Below, one piece after another: positions 51,800 through 60,491 of a stretch of 64,000 nucleotides of DNA; position 1 is the stretch's first letter; every line of letters starts with the position of its first letter. This DNA is from Alphaproteobacteria bacterium (GTDB lineage Bacteria > Pseudomonadota > Alphaproteobacteria > Rickettsiales > JABCZZ01), in contig JABDCC010000004.1 of assembly GCA_013288335.1 (NCBI GenBank), forward strand, positions 18,674-82,673, read 5' to 3'. The notes under the pieces are model-generated. The model did not search any database. It saw only the letters and a program-made list of their open reading frames with translations, and was not told where the DNA came from. Made by a program: the position numbers and the translations under genes.

Positions 51800-52945
51800 T
51801 CATTGTGATAATATTGTATCATCCAAATCGCCATGCGTTATTAGTGCTCTTATGTCATCCGAAGCAAATCCGAGTGACATCGGGCACGCTACATTGGGCA
51901 AAACAGCGACGTCATAAATTTCAGCAATTGCTCCATCGATCCTAAACCATTCCACACAAGTTCCTGTCTCCAGATCAATCACTTGCACTCCGCACCACGG
52001 CTCAGAATCCGCTTCTTTTAATTTGGAATCCAGTGGCAATCCTTCAAATCTTTCGTAACGCGGCTTGGAAAGCCCCACAAAAGCATAGCGCCCGCTGAAC
52101 GCCAATCCGCGTAAAAATCCTGGGCAAAAAGCTGTAACCTTGAAATCTTTTTTATCTCTGTCTACAAAACCGAGTTCGCCTGCTCCCGAATTAAGCACCC
52201 AGAGTTTATTGTTATACAGACGCGGCGAGTGAGGCATTGCAAGGCCTTCGCATACCATAGCATTCTTCTCCACGTCAATTACCACGCCGCCGTTAGAACG
52301 GCGATCGCGCCAACCATCAATGGTATTGGACTTACTTACCGCCGTTACATAACGCGGCTTACCTTCACTCATTGCCATACCATTTAGATGACAGCGATCT
52401 TCATTGATTATCTGTGAAATAAATGACGGTTTCCAAACTGGTGTGAAACTGTCCCGCGGTGACACAACAGAAAGACAATTATACCGTGTATTTACGAAAA
52501 TTATTTCCCCGTTTTCGAGCAAACCCACATCATGAGCATCTAACACACCTGTCGTATGCGTGATACGCGGCACATAACAGGCATCATAAGTGTGATTGAT
52601 AAACTGGTCTTCTTTGAGCACATTTTCAAAACGCTGGATCTGAAATAATGTAGCAAGAATTAGTGTATTATTTTCCACATGCAGACCCATAGCCTTCTGA
52701 AAAAAGCGCTCATTTATCATGAGCCCACCTTTAGGGTTACGACCAAGCAGATAAAACTTACCGGACTGGTATGAGGTTATCGCAACCGATACATTAAGCC
52801 GCGCAAGCAGCGGTACAAAACCGGCAGAAATGGAGTAGGTAACAGTACTGTTATTTGCATTATTATTTGTGGCAGTCTTTGCTCTTTCTTCGGAGGTTGG
52901 TTCTGCGGGTTCCTCTTTGGGTAATTCTAAAGTTTCATTGTCCAT
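51800..52945 (-). CDS. TIGR03032 family protein (beta-propeller-like)
   Basis: After a Glu/Thr/Asn-rich start (residues 1-35), the protein follows the TIGR03032 pattern: DAHDVGLLENGEIIFVNTRY, SFTPVWKPSFISQI, EDRCHLNGMAMSEGKPRYVT, MPHSPRLYNNKLWVLNSGAG and CPGFLRGLAF. No signal peptide is seen. The biochemical role of this family is not established to my knowledge; members are often encoded near large repetitive surface proteins. Here it lies 90 bp upstream of the giant autotransporter on the same strand and inside the same repeat-bounded block, so a joint function is likely. Confidence 0.85.
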   Translation of the reverse strand: MDNETLELPKEEPAEPTSEERAKTATNNNANNSTVTYSISAGFVPLLARLNVSVAITSYQSGKFYLLGRNPKGGLMINERFFQKAMGLHVENNTLILATLFQIQRFENVLKEDQFINHTYDACYVPRITHTTGVLDAHDVGLLENGEIIFVNTRYNCLSVVSPRDSFTPVWKPSFISQIINEDRCHLNGMAMSEGKPRYVTAVSKSNTIDGWRDRRSNGGVVIDVEKNAMVCEGLAMPHSPRLYNNKLWVLNSGAGELGFVDRDKKDFKVTAFCPGFLRGLAFSGRYAFVGLSKPRYERFEGLPLDSKLKEADSEPWCGVQVIDLETGTCVEWFRIDGAIAEIYDVAVLPNVACPMSLGFASDDIRALITHGDLDDTILSQ

Positions 52946-53085
52946 AAATCTATAATTACGAATTAATAATATAATTGTATAAAATACACTGACTCTTTTA
53001 AGCTTTTAACATATAGAGTGCTGATTTTATATCAAACTTATTAATCGTGAGGATAGAATTAGCTCATTCTTTTTAATTACATAAT

Positions 53086-53201
53086 ATCACCACATCTCAC
53101 TAGCCCATGGGTATAAGCATGGGTATCTGAGAAAAGCCAACGATTGAATTCACCTTATAGTCAACCACTTACCTAAATGACTGACGAGTCCCCCGCCTCC
53201 A
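53086..53201. repeat. Boundary repeat copy E
   Basis: Same layout as copy D: ATCACCACATCTCAC, GGGTA boxes at 53109 and 53121, GAGAAAAGCCAACGATTGAA, and the tail GACGAGTCCCCCGCCTCCA. It closes the autotransporter block and opens the envelope/stress block. Confidence 0.8.
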
Positions 53202-53316
53202 ATATAATGATATATCAATAAGTTATTTTGTTATTGAAAAACAGGGATTAGGATTCTGTGTAACTGGGCCGATACTCCAATGTATGTAATAACGGCACAT
53301 CTGCTAACTACATAAA
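53202..53316. other. Non-coding gap after repeat E
   Basis: With repeat E and the 140 bases before it, this makes a 371-bp gap between the TIGR03032 gene and the SYLF gene. Apart from the repeat I see no ORF, RNA gene or clear terminator. Confidence 0.3.
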
Positions 53317-53901
53317 TTATGATGCGGAAGGCCGGGCGCGGGCAGTTTTCCAAATGTCAAACGTATCAAGAGATATACCGGCATTCAAACCTTTGGAATC
53401 AAATATGTAGACTAGTATACTGCCAGTGCTACTGCTGGCGTTTGCGTCAGCCGACATTACAGTTACTCCTGCTGTCGCACCCACTTTCCAATCCGGTCCG
53501 CCCTTCAGATTTGCTAAGGAGTCAGCAGTACGGAACACATAAATCTGACTGGCACTTTCGACCCCTATCTGCAAACCGGCTGAACCCGCACCAATACTAT
53601 AGTAACCGGTAATTACCCCATTTTCTATGAGCGCACCTTTTCCCCCTGCGCCACCGATAATAAGATCCGCCTTAACCACACTCGGAAAAACGAGGACACC
53701 AGCAGCGTCTTTAGTCGTGTCCGTACAGGAAGCAGAAACTTGCTGGCATTGCCCCAACGTAGCCATAACAGACTTGTCGAGAACGGGGTCGTGTTTTACG
53801 ACAGATGTATCTGCGGTGGAAACATTCATCAGTCCGAAGACAAAGAATGCAAATACAGACATGATAGTGTTTTTATGCCATTTGGCTTGTATCTGGCGCA
53901 T
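53317..53901 (-). CDS. SYLF/YSC84-type lipid-binding protein, secreted
   Basis: The N-terminus carries a signal peptide (about residues 1-30, ending MNVSTA). The rest follows the SYLF (DUF500) pattern: a helical start, AAGVLVFPSVVKADLIIGGAGGKGALI, a GYYSIGAGSAGLQIGVESAS strand run and the late ILVYIFDSKGLNAGISLD. SYLF proteins bind phosphoinositides in eukaryotes; bacterial ones are periplasmic and of unclear role. An AAGGAG ribosome site precedes the ATG. It is the first gene of the block after repeat E, next to a lipid transporter, which fits a lipid-related role. Confidence 0.85.
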   Translation of the reverse strand: MRQIQAKWHKNTIMSVFAFFVFGLMNVSTADTSVVKHDPVLDKSVMATLGQCQQVSASCTDTTKDAAGVLVFPSVVKADLIIGGAGGKGALIENGVITGYYSIGAGSAGLQIGVESASQIYVFRTADSLANLKGGPDWKVGATAGVTVMSADANASSSTGSILVYIFDSKGLNAGISLDTFDIWKTARARPSAS

Positions 53902-54023
53902 GAGGATTCTCCTTATCTTAGTTGTAATGAAGCAGTCTGCATGATGTTTTACCGCGCATAAAATAACTATAAGGATTCCCCTTTTTTCTGCTAAAGCCTG
54001 AATAAAAATCGGATCATACTCTG

Positions 54024-54632
54024 CTAATGTGCTGGAGAATTTTCTTCAGTGTCCTTATCGCCGTAATGTTTATAGAGCGTCTTAATGACACTATTTACCC
54101 CTTTTATATTTTCATCATTGAAGATTTTGTTGATCTGATCTGCAGTGTGATTCAGCTTCTCCAACAGCTGTTCGGCTTTCTCGGTTATCTGGGGCAAGCG
54201 ATCCATAACTTCGTTGAAATTGCTTTTCTCGGAACGGATTTCGGGTAGTTCCCCATTGGTCACTGTCAGCAAATCCGCTTTAGGAGTTCCACTCGTTAAG
54301 TCTATATATACATCACCGCTAATCCCAAGAAATTTGAGGCTGGCTGTACTGTCTGATTTAACAGGGGTGCTGGCAAGCACATGTATTGTAACGCGACTCA
54401 GTCGCGCATCTTCGGGATCGATTGTTATTGTTTTTACATTGCCTACATCAATGCCATGAAACTTTACTGTACTCCCCACTTTTAAACCACCCACCGATTC
54501 GCTAAAATGGATTATATAATCTGTTTTAGGTCCTTTGCCGGCAGAGGTGAGCCAGATAGTAAAGCCAAAACCTGCCAATACTATTACAATAATAAATAAC
54601 CCGACCAGAAAATAATTTTTATCAGTTTCCAT
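54024..54632 (-). CDS. mlaD: MlaD-family lipid-transport protein (MCE domain)
   Basis: The 202-residue protein has one N-terminal membrane helix (residues 7-27, FLVGLFIIVIVLAGFGF) and one MCE domain with GGLKVGSTVKFHGIDVGNV and the late GDVYIDL. A C-terminal helical part (residues 150-202) follows. MlaD forms a ring that carries phospholipids to or from the inner-membrane MlaFE complex. I use ATG 54632, which has a perfect AGGAGG ribosome site. An upstream start at 54806 would lie deep inside mlaF. No MlaC, MlaB or MlaA is found in the window. Confidence 0.92.
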   Translation of the reverse strand: METDKNYFLVGLFIIVIVLAGFGFTIWLTSAGKGPKTDYIIHFSESVGGLKVGSTVKFHGIDVGNVKTITIDPEDARLSRVTIHVLASTPVKSDSTASLKFLGISGDVYIDLTSGTPKADLLTVTNGELPEIRSEKSNFNEVMDRLPQITEKAEQLLEKLNHTADQINKIFNDENIKGVNSVIKTLYKHYGDKDTEENSPAH

Positions 54633-55425
54633 GAATTCCTCCTGAATAATCGTTCGCAGCAACTGATGCTCCTTTAGCACGGGGACTATGTAAAAATTTT
54701 CTGATCCATGGATTATTGTGTTTAAGCAGGTTTGGTAATGTATCCACGATGATTTTAGAATCCACCAGTACCGCGATGCGATCGCAGACTGTAAAAATAG
54801 TGTCAAGATCGTGTGTTGCCATCACCACCGTGATCCCCATGGCGCGATTAAGATTAAGAATCAATTCGTCAAATAAGCTTGCATTGATGGGATCAAGCGC
54901 TGAGGTTGGCTCATCCAGGAAAAGCATCACCGGATCCATGGCAAGCGCTCTGGCGAGCGCAGCACGTCTGGTCATGCCTCCCGAAAGTTCCGCTGGATAT
55001 TTATTGCCAGATTCTGCAGGCATGCCAACAAGCGCTAATTTAAGTTGTGCCAGCACAGATTGCTGATCTTTGTTAAGCTTGGTATATTCACGCAGTGGGA
55101 GGGTTATATTTTCAGTAACCGTAAGAGAGGAAAATAAGGCCCCTTCCTGAAATAACACACCCAGTAAGGAAGCGGACTCCAATGAGGTGATCTGATTAAT
55201 TGGCTTTCCCATGATAGTGATTTCACCTTTATCCGGCTTACGAAGCCCGGTCATTGTTTTCAGCAACACCGATTTTCCTGAGCCAGAGCCACCTACAATG
55301 CCAATAATTTCACCACGCCTGATATCGAAGCTCACAGCATCATGCACAACTTGCTTTCCAAAGCGATTTGTTACGTCATGTATCGATAAGATAATGTTCT
55401 GTTCTTTTTTTGATGCAGTATTCAT
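54622..55425 (-). CDS. mlaF: MlaF-family ABC transporter ATPase
   Basis: The 267-residue ATPase drives lipid movement. Walker A is GGSGSGKSV near residue 36, the signature LSGGMTRRAALARALAMDP is followed by Walker B LFLDEPTSALDP, and the H-loop is in VMATHDLDT. The signature MTRR in place of the common QRQR is typical of MlaF. It overlaps both mlaE (4 bp) and mlaD (11 bp). Confidence 0.94.
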   Translation of the reverse strand: MNTASKKEQNIILSIHDVTNRFGKQVVHDAVSFDIRRGEIIGIVGGSGSGKSVLLKTMTGLRKPDKGEITIMGKPINQITSLESASLLGVLFQEGALFSSLTVTENITLPLREYTKLNKDQQSVLAQLKLALVGMPAESGNKYPAELSGGMTRRAALARALAMDPVMLFLDEPTSALDPINASLFDELILNLNRAMGITVVMATHDLDTIFTVCDRIAVLVDSKIIVDTLPNLLKHNNPWIRKFLHSPRAKGASVAANDYSGGIHGN

Positions 55426-56528
55426 AACTCCACCTTATCAAAATAGATGGAGAATAATCCGTCCAGCAGCAGTACCAAAAAGATCGATTTAACAACAGAA
55501 GCAGTAGTCTCTTTGCCAACGCTCTCCGAAGAACCAGAGACCCTCAACCCATGCATGCAACCCACTAAAGCAATAACAAAAGCGAACACTGGTGCCTTAA
55601 TCATACCCACAAAGAAATCTTTCCATGTAGCCGCGTGTCGCGCCTGTTCAAGATATTGCGGCAAGGAAATATCAAGAAGCAATAAAGAGATGACTGCGCC
55701 ACCGAACAAGCCAACTATGTCCGCTATAAAAGTGAGTAATGGGAGGACAATGATGAGTGCAATCAATCGTGGCAATACCAGCAACTCAAGCGGGTCAAAA
55801 CCGATTGAGCGCAATGCATCTACTTCCTCGCGTATTTGCATAGTGCCAATTTCTGCTGTAAATGCGCTACCGGATCGCCCTGCAATCATTATGGCAGTCA
55901 GCAGCACCCCCATCTCGCGCAGCACGGAGATTACAATCAGATTGACGGTATATTTCTCTGCCCCAAGGGGCTTAAGCTGCACCTGTCCCTGATATGCAAT
56001 TACGATACTGATTACGAAAGCGATCAGGCTAATAATCAGGATAGCGTTGATTCCTATGGCTTCTATATGATGCGTAATGGATACCAAGCGCAGCCGGCGC
56101 GGATGACGGAATATTTTTGCGAGTGCCACACATACTTTACCAAGAAATGTAATGAACTCAGTATTGTCATGCCAGGCATTTATGGTGGCTTTACCAAAAT
56201 GGGTTATTGTTTTCCAGAAGGACGACAAGGGTTTGCATGGCGCAACTTTGTCTAGCTTGGTGTTCGTTATCAAATCCAGAATTGCTTTATGTTTCTGATT
56301 TACATGTTCGAGCTTTACATCCTGCTTTAATATGTTTTTTAGTAAAAGTGCACCGGCAGTATCCAGACGAGTAACTCCCTTGAGATCAATAATCACTGCG
56401 ACTTCCGAGGTTGTAGTTATTTTCCTTAGTTCATTATCAGCCTGGGAAAAATGCTGGATGTCTAAGGGTCCCTTGATACAAACTCGGTTGTCGTTACGTG
56501 TAATATATAAGCCATTAGAACCCTGCAT
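55422..56528 (-). CDS. mlaE: MlaE-family permease with N-terminal STAS domain
   Basis: The first 90 residues resemble a STAS domain (VAVIIDLKGVTRLDTAGALLLKNI), so the function of a separate MlaB is fused to the permease. Then come the MlaE helices with the family motifs IRREEVDALRSIGF-like (here MQIREEVDALRSIGFDPLEL), LVLPRLIALIIVLPLLTF and GCMHGLRVSGSSESVGKETT. It is the first gene of the E-D-F trio. Such fusions occur in many alphaproteobacteria. Confidence 0.92.
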   Translation of the reverse strand: MQGSNGLYITRNDNRVCIKGPLDIQHFSQADNELRKITTTSEVAVIIDLKGVTRLDTAGALLLKNILKQDVKLEHVNQKHKAILDLITNTKLDKVAPCKPLSSFWKTITHFGKATINAWHDNTEFITFLGKVCVALAKIFRHPRRLRLVSITHHIEAIGINAILIISLIAFVISIVIAYQGQVQLKPLGAEKYTVNLIVISVLREMGVLLTAIMIAGRSGSAFTAEIGTMQIREEVDALRSIGFDPLELLVLPRLIALIIVLPLLTFIADIVGLFGGAVISLLLLDISLPQYLEQARHAATWKDFFVGMIKAPVFAFVIALVGCMHGLRVSGSSESVGKETTASVVKSIFLVLLLDGLFSIYFDKVEL

Positions 56529-56543
56529 TGTTGTTCTACTGGC

Positions 56544-56792
56544 TTACTTGTTAACAACCTGGCGGTGGATTATCACCGACGAGTTAAAAGCCCAGATAAG
56601 GAGTATAATCCAGCCTACTCCCGTCCATCCCAGCAAAAAATTTAGGATCAGAATTGCCAGACGGTTAGGATGATTTCGCGAATAGGCAATAAATGAAGGC
56701 AAGAAAGTTAAAAGCAAAACAATGATACTGGCAAACAACATCACAAAAGGATCGACGGTGCTAACCCATATATAGCCTTGGTTATTCATCAT
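56544..56792 (-). CDS. Small membrane protein, superinfection-immunity family
   Basis: From the paired ATG at 56792 (behind GAAGGA) the protein has 82 residues with two membrane helices (about 15-35 and 48-72). The segment FLPSFIAYSRNHPNRLAIL followed by NFLLGWTGVGWIILLIWAF fits the family named after the T4 Imm superinfection immunity protein. Most chromosomal members have no proven role in phage defence. It lies 15 bases before the mlaE start and may share its transcript. Confidence 0.8.
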   Translation of the reverse strand: MMNNQGYIWVSTVDPFVMLFASIIVLLLTFLPSFIAYSRNHPNRLAILILNFLLGWTGVGWIILLIWAFNSSVIIHRQVVNK

Positions 56793-56947
56793 AAAAAATC
56801 CTTCATAGTTTGAGTTTTTGATATTTCCAGATCCATATAAACAGTGAAATAAATTTGCCATGCGTTGAGGGTATACTGATCATAATTTTATAATGCTTGA
56901 GTAGAATATATTGGAAATATTATATAAATTATTGCGTTATCAATATT

Positions 56948-58018
56948 ATGAAATACTTAAATTTTCTGCGCAGGCATTATATCATCAGCGCATCATTGGC
57001 ATTGTTGATGATAGCAATTATTATTGCCCGCATCTATTTAGGTGTTTGGCTGCTGGATTATGTAAATAGCGTATTGAATGACATTCCGGGATACCAAGGC
57101 TCTGCCGAAACTATTGATATTGATCTGTATCGGGGCGCCTACAAGATTTATAATCTGAAAATATATAAAAAAACCGGCAACATTCCTACACCGTTTATTT
57201 CTATTGATAAGGCAAAATTATCCATTCAATGGGGTGCACTTTTTCACGGGCGGATTGTGTCGAGTGCAGATTTAATTAAACCGGTAATCAATTTTGCCAT
57301 AAATAAAACCGGCACTGACAAGCAAACCGGAGTAGAAGCAGATTGGACAAAACCTATTAAAGATTTAGCGCCTTTTGATATAAACGTCGTAACGTTTACT
57401 GAAGGTAAACTGACTTATCAGGATTTTTCTGCTAACCCGAAGGTCAATATTTATATTCATAATATGTCAGGAGAGGTCCGTAATCTGCGTAATGTGGTCA
57501 ATCAGACTCTATTGCTGCCTTCAACCATCCAAATAAAAGGTAATTCCATAGGAAAGGGAGCGCTCAACATTAATGGGAGAATGAATATTCTGAAAGAAAT
57601 TCCAGATATGGATCTCAATATACAATTGGAAAATGTCGACCTCACAGCTCTGAATGACTACAGCAACGCCTATGCCGCAATTGATATCCGCAAGGGCTCT
57701 CTAAGTATGTACTCCAAATTTATAATCGAGAATAATAAGGTATCGGGATATATCAAACCTATTGCAACCAACGTTGCGCTCATAGATCTTCGTAAATCCG
57801 CTAATCCGGTCAAAGTGGTTTGGGAAACTTTTGTATCTCTTGTTGTAGAAGTATTTACCAATCACACACACGATCAGTTTGCTACCAAAATAGATCTGCA
57901 AGGCGATCTTGATAATATCAACACAAACACGTGGTCGGCTATAGTGGGTATTGTAGATAATGCTTTTGTGAGCGCCTTGAAGAAGGGATTCGATACCAAT
58001 CAGAATCCCGACAATTAA
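56948..58018 (+). CDS. AsmA-like DUF748 envelope protein
   Basis: The protein has one N-terminal membrane helix (about residues 12-35) and a long beta-rich periplasmic part with the DUF748/AsmA pattern: GYQGSAETIDIDLYRGAYKI, a run of amphipathic strands, and DLQGDLDNINTNTWSAIVGI near the end. AsmA-like proteins form lipid-conducting bridges across the periplasm. I use ATG 56948; the frame continues to a TTG at 56897 that adds a poor N-terminus. It stands opposite the Mla genes, which fits a shared lipid-transport theme. Confidence 0.8.
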   Translation: MKYLNFLRRHYIISASLALLMIAIIIARIYLGVWLLDYVNSVLNDIPGYQGSAETIDIDLYRGAYKIYNLKIYKKTGNIPTPFISIDKAKLSIQWGALFHGRIVSSADLIKPVINFAINKTGTDKQTGVEADWTKPIKDLAPFDINVVTFTEGKLTYQDFSANPKVNIYIHNMSGEVRNLRNVVNQTLLLPSTIQIKGNSIGKGALNINGRMNILKEIPDMDLNIQLENVDLTALNDYSNAYAAIDIRKGSLSMYSKFIIENNKVSGYIKPIATNVALIDLRKSANPVKVVWETFVSLVVEVFTNHTHDQFATKIDLQGDLDNINTNTWSAIVGIVDNAFVSALKKGFDTNQNPDN

Positions 58019-58073
58019 AGTTGAATTCTCCGCTATAACCATTAGTCACTACAATTGATAATTGACGAAAATT

Positions 58074-58598
58074 TTATTTCCCGCCCATAGTGTCTTTAAG
58101 CTGTTTCGCATGAGTCAAATGATCCTGGAGAGTTGGCAAAGTTTTCTTAGCAAAAGTATTGAGTGCAGGAGCGTCATTCTGTTTTGCATAACCGCGGAAT
58201 AAATGCACTGCTTTCTCATGTGCCTTAATCTGTAAAGAAACATATTTCTTATCAAAATCAACGCCGGTAAGAGAGTTTAGTTTAGCGATCAGTTTCTGAT
58301 GTTTACTATCGAGATCCTCACTGATTTGAAGATTAGTATTAGAACTTGCAACTGCATTTTTTAACTGATCGTCGGCAGCGGTGTGATCGTCAATCATACG
58401 CTGAGCAAAGTCTTTTACATCATCATTCTGTGATTTTTGTACTGCAAGTTTGCTGGATTGAATCTCAAATTGTCCGGCAATAGAAGCCTTTGTTACAAAA
58501 TCCTGAGCAGAAGTACTAAAAATTCCCGCCTGTGCTGCTGTTGCAAAGCTTATTATACCAATAGTGCCAAGCATTAGCAAAATATTGCCTTTTTTCAT
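58074..58598 (-). CDS. DUF4142 periplasmic protein
   Basis: A signal peptide (residues 1-24, ending AAQAG) precedes a four-helix DUF4142 domain: FVTKASIAGQFEIQSSKLAV, FAQRMIDDHTAADDQLKNA and KAHEKAVHLFRGYAKQND. The family is ferritin-like in fold, often stress-induced, with no proven activity. A ribosome site GAAAGGA precedes the ATG. Confidence 0.9.
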   Translation of the reverse strand: MKKGNILLMLGTIGIISFATAAQAGIFSTSAQDFVTKASIAGQFEIQSSKLAVQKSQNDDVKDFAQRMIDDHTAADDQLKNAVASSNTNLQISEDLDSKHQKLIAKLNSLTGVDFDKKYVSLQIKAHEKAVHLFRGYAKQNDAPALNTFAKKTLPTLQDHLTHAKQLKDTMGGK

Positions 58599-58782
58599 AA
58601 TTCAATCCTTTCATAATATTGTTTCCGTCCCGCGAAGATTTATCTCTACAAAAATAAAATTGCATTGCTGGGGTAAGAATAAAAAATAAAAATACCATTA
58701 AACACAAAAAATAACCCACATGGATTTTTTATTCAAAAAACCACATTCATTAATTGTTATTAATTTCTTTAAGGAGAATTTT

Positions 58783-59031
58783 ATGGCAAAACAATCAGGG
58801 GCACAGAAAAAAACCATTGATCGTGTTATGCATGAATATAAATATGGTGAGCTTAAAAGTGGCACTGGCAATAAAGTTAAAAGCAGAAATCAAGCGATTG
58901 CTATAGGGCTTAAAGAGGCTGGCGCATCCAAATATGAAAGTAAGGCTGAGAACAAACGCAATCTTGCCCATACCAAGCGAAAAGAAAAAAGAGGCGGGAC
59001 TGCAAAACAGGAAAAAGAAGGCAGAAAATAA
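58783..59031 (+). CDS. DUF6496-type small basic protein
   Basis: From ATG 58783, behind a strong AAGGAG, the product is 82 residues and very rich in Lys, Arg and Glu. The pattern IDRVMHEYKYGELKSG and NKVKSRNQAIAIGLKEAG is that of DUF6496 proteins, often near stress genes. An in-frame ATG at 58720 has no ribosome site. The basic C-terminus suggests nucleic-acid binding, but this is not shown. Confidence 0.8.
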   Translation: MAKQSGAQKKTIDRVMHEYKYGELKSGTGNKVKSRNQAIAIGLKEAGASKYESKAENKRNLAHTKRKEKRGGTAKQEKEGRK

Positions 59032-59198
59032 TTTATTTTCTGAATTTGTAATACCACTATCCGTAGCACAAGCGTGCGAAACCCAAAATAGTGCGTGCCA
59101 GACTTGTACTTTACCTACGAATAATTTTGCTCACTTGTGAATATTACCGGCATTAAAGTTGGCTATGACACCGTTCAGATCCTCCGGCTTTATACAGC

Positions 59199-59312
59199 CT
59201 CACCACATCTCACCGTCCACGAGTATAAGTATGGGTACTTGGGAAAAAACGAGTGACTGAATTTATATAATAATCAGCTAGTTATATAAATCGGTAACAG
59301 CCCTCGTCTCCA
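59199..59312. repeat. Boundary repeat copy F (outermost, attR-like)
   Basis: The copy opens CTCACCACATCTCAC, has the boxes GAGTA (59221) and GGGTA (59233) 12 bp apart, then TAATCAGCTAGTTATATAAA and a CCCTCGTCTCCA tail. CTCCATTTCATCA at 59308-59320 is identical to the junction of tRNA-Cys with its flank (34526-34538). This marks it as the far attachment site of the whole region. Confidence 0.75.
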
Positions 59313-59580
59313 TTTCATCACTTAACCCATTGATATTTCATTACAGACAATCATTCTTGTCACAAAAACTTCACATTTCTTTCGAATCTGGCGTGCTATA
59401 ATACACGGGTTATTTTGCTTTTTGCTATGCCCCTCATTTTGAGCGGCCAAACTGAATATTTGTACTTGAATAAGTATGGAATCAGCGTGTCACCAATCTT
59501 AGTGTGCATGGCGGGCAGGATATTATTGTTGAAAAAATCATTAAATCAAAAAAAATTAAAAAACAAAAAAAATCAAAACA
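59313..59580. other. Gap with an extended -10 promoter upstream of the lipoprotein gene
   Basis: TGCTATAAT (59394-59402) is an extended -10 with a perfect TATAAT. No good -35 lies at the right distance. The last 50 bases before the next gene are extremely A-rich and lack a ribosome site. The rest holds nothing recognisable. Confidence 0.4.
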
Positions 59581-60393
59581 ATGAAAACAACAAAACAATT
59601 TTGCCTAACTCTTGTAATAATAGGAGTGGCAATGACGTGCTTATCATGCCACGATTTTACGGTGATCCCCATATCGCCGGATAAATTTATGGCACAAATT
59701 CCGGACCAATGGGCGGGAATCAACGCTGACTACATCCAGGTTCTGGGTGATAGCGCAGCGAATGCTGCCTATGACCAGGCATTGGGTGAATCAACCACAA
59801 TTGCACCATTACAACATGGCGATGTGGTAACGATTTACCCAAAGTCTAATTGGAAGACAAAAGCAGGCGGTGGCCCAGTTTCTGTTTGGACAATGGTAGA
59901 TTCCAACACAATCAGAAACTGTGTAAACGGGTTGACTGAACCGCTCGTCAAATTGGTGGCAGATTCTGGATTGAACACAGTCCATCTGGACTGGAGAAAA
60001 GCTTACACGGCATATCCGCCGGGAACTTTTCCCAAAGGTGTCCAATTGAAATGCGTAACTTCGCTTTCAGAGCTCCGGCAAATGAGCACAGTGCTGGTTT
60101 TCTACCGAAGACTTAATGGCATAAGCACAGTCTACACAGACGGTGCGATTTTCGCCAAAACCTCAGTTACGGTGACAGGTAACTACGTAATAATCGGGAC
60201 TAATACGTACGAAATAACCTCCACAGGGTTACGCCGTACCCTGACGATTACTTTTCCTGATGTCGCCTACCCTGCAACCGAAACCTACACGTGGAAAACA
60301 GGCGTGGGCCTCTTGCTGGATGATGTGCAGTTACCACCGCAATCCAATGGTGGTGAGATGCAATTGATCCTATTCACTGCTGTGAAGCAATGA
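59581..60393 (+). CDS. Lipoprotein of unknown function, probably acquired
   Basis: The N-terminus is a lipoprotein signal with lipobox CLSC (lipidated Cys about residue 23). The mature 248 residues have a Ser/Thr-rich, mainly beta composition and no family I recognise. The leader before the ATG is almost pure A with a few C and T and has no Shine-Dalgarno site, a style typical of Bacteroidota. The codon use (ACA, AAC) also differs from the window. It has its own terminator. I infer transfer from a Bacteroidota donor; this is not proven. Confidence 0.65.
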   Translation: MKTTKQFCLTLVIIGVAMTCLSCHDFTVIPISPDKFMAQIPDQWAGINADYIQVLGDSAANAAYDQALGESTTIAPLQHGDVVTIYPKSNWKTKAGGGPVSVWTMVDSNTIRNCVNGLTEPLVKLVADSGLNTVHLDWRKAYTAYPPGTFPKGVQLKCVTSLSELRQMSTVLVFYRRLNGISTVYTDGAIFAKTSVTVTGNYVIIGTNTYEITSTGLRRTLTITFPDVAYPATETYTWKTGVGLLLDDVQLPPQSNGGEMQLILFTAVKQ

Positions 60394-60422
60394 TGAGGAA
60401 AAAAACCAAGTACAAATTAGTC

Positions 60423-60463
60423 AAAAAGGCGATGATCGAAAGATTGTCGCCTTTTTGCTTTTT
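60423..60463 (+). terminator. Intrinsic terminator after the lipoprotein gene
   Basis: AAAAAGGCGA and TCGCCTTTTT form a 10-bp stem around a 14-base loop, followed by GCTTTTT. It isolates the lipoprotein gene from the next one and shows that the longer upstream frame of that gene is not its start. Confidence 0.85.
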
Positions 60464-60491
60464 GGGAAGGTTTGTGTATACTGCATTCCAT

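Noticed and set aside
56897..56947. TTG-initiated extension of the AsmA-like gene
   Set aside because: It lacks a ribosome site, and ATG 56948 gives the expected short cytoplasmic start before the membrane helix.
59415..59684. An 89-codon plus-strand frame before the lipoprotein gene
   Set aside because: It crosses the A-rich leader, reads as Lys/Asn repeats and overlaps the well-supported lipoprotein start.
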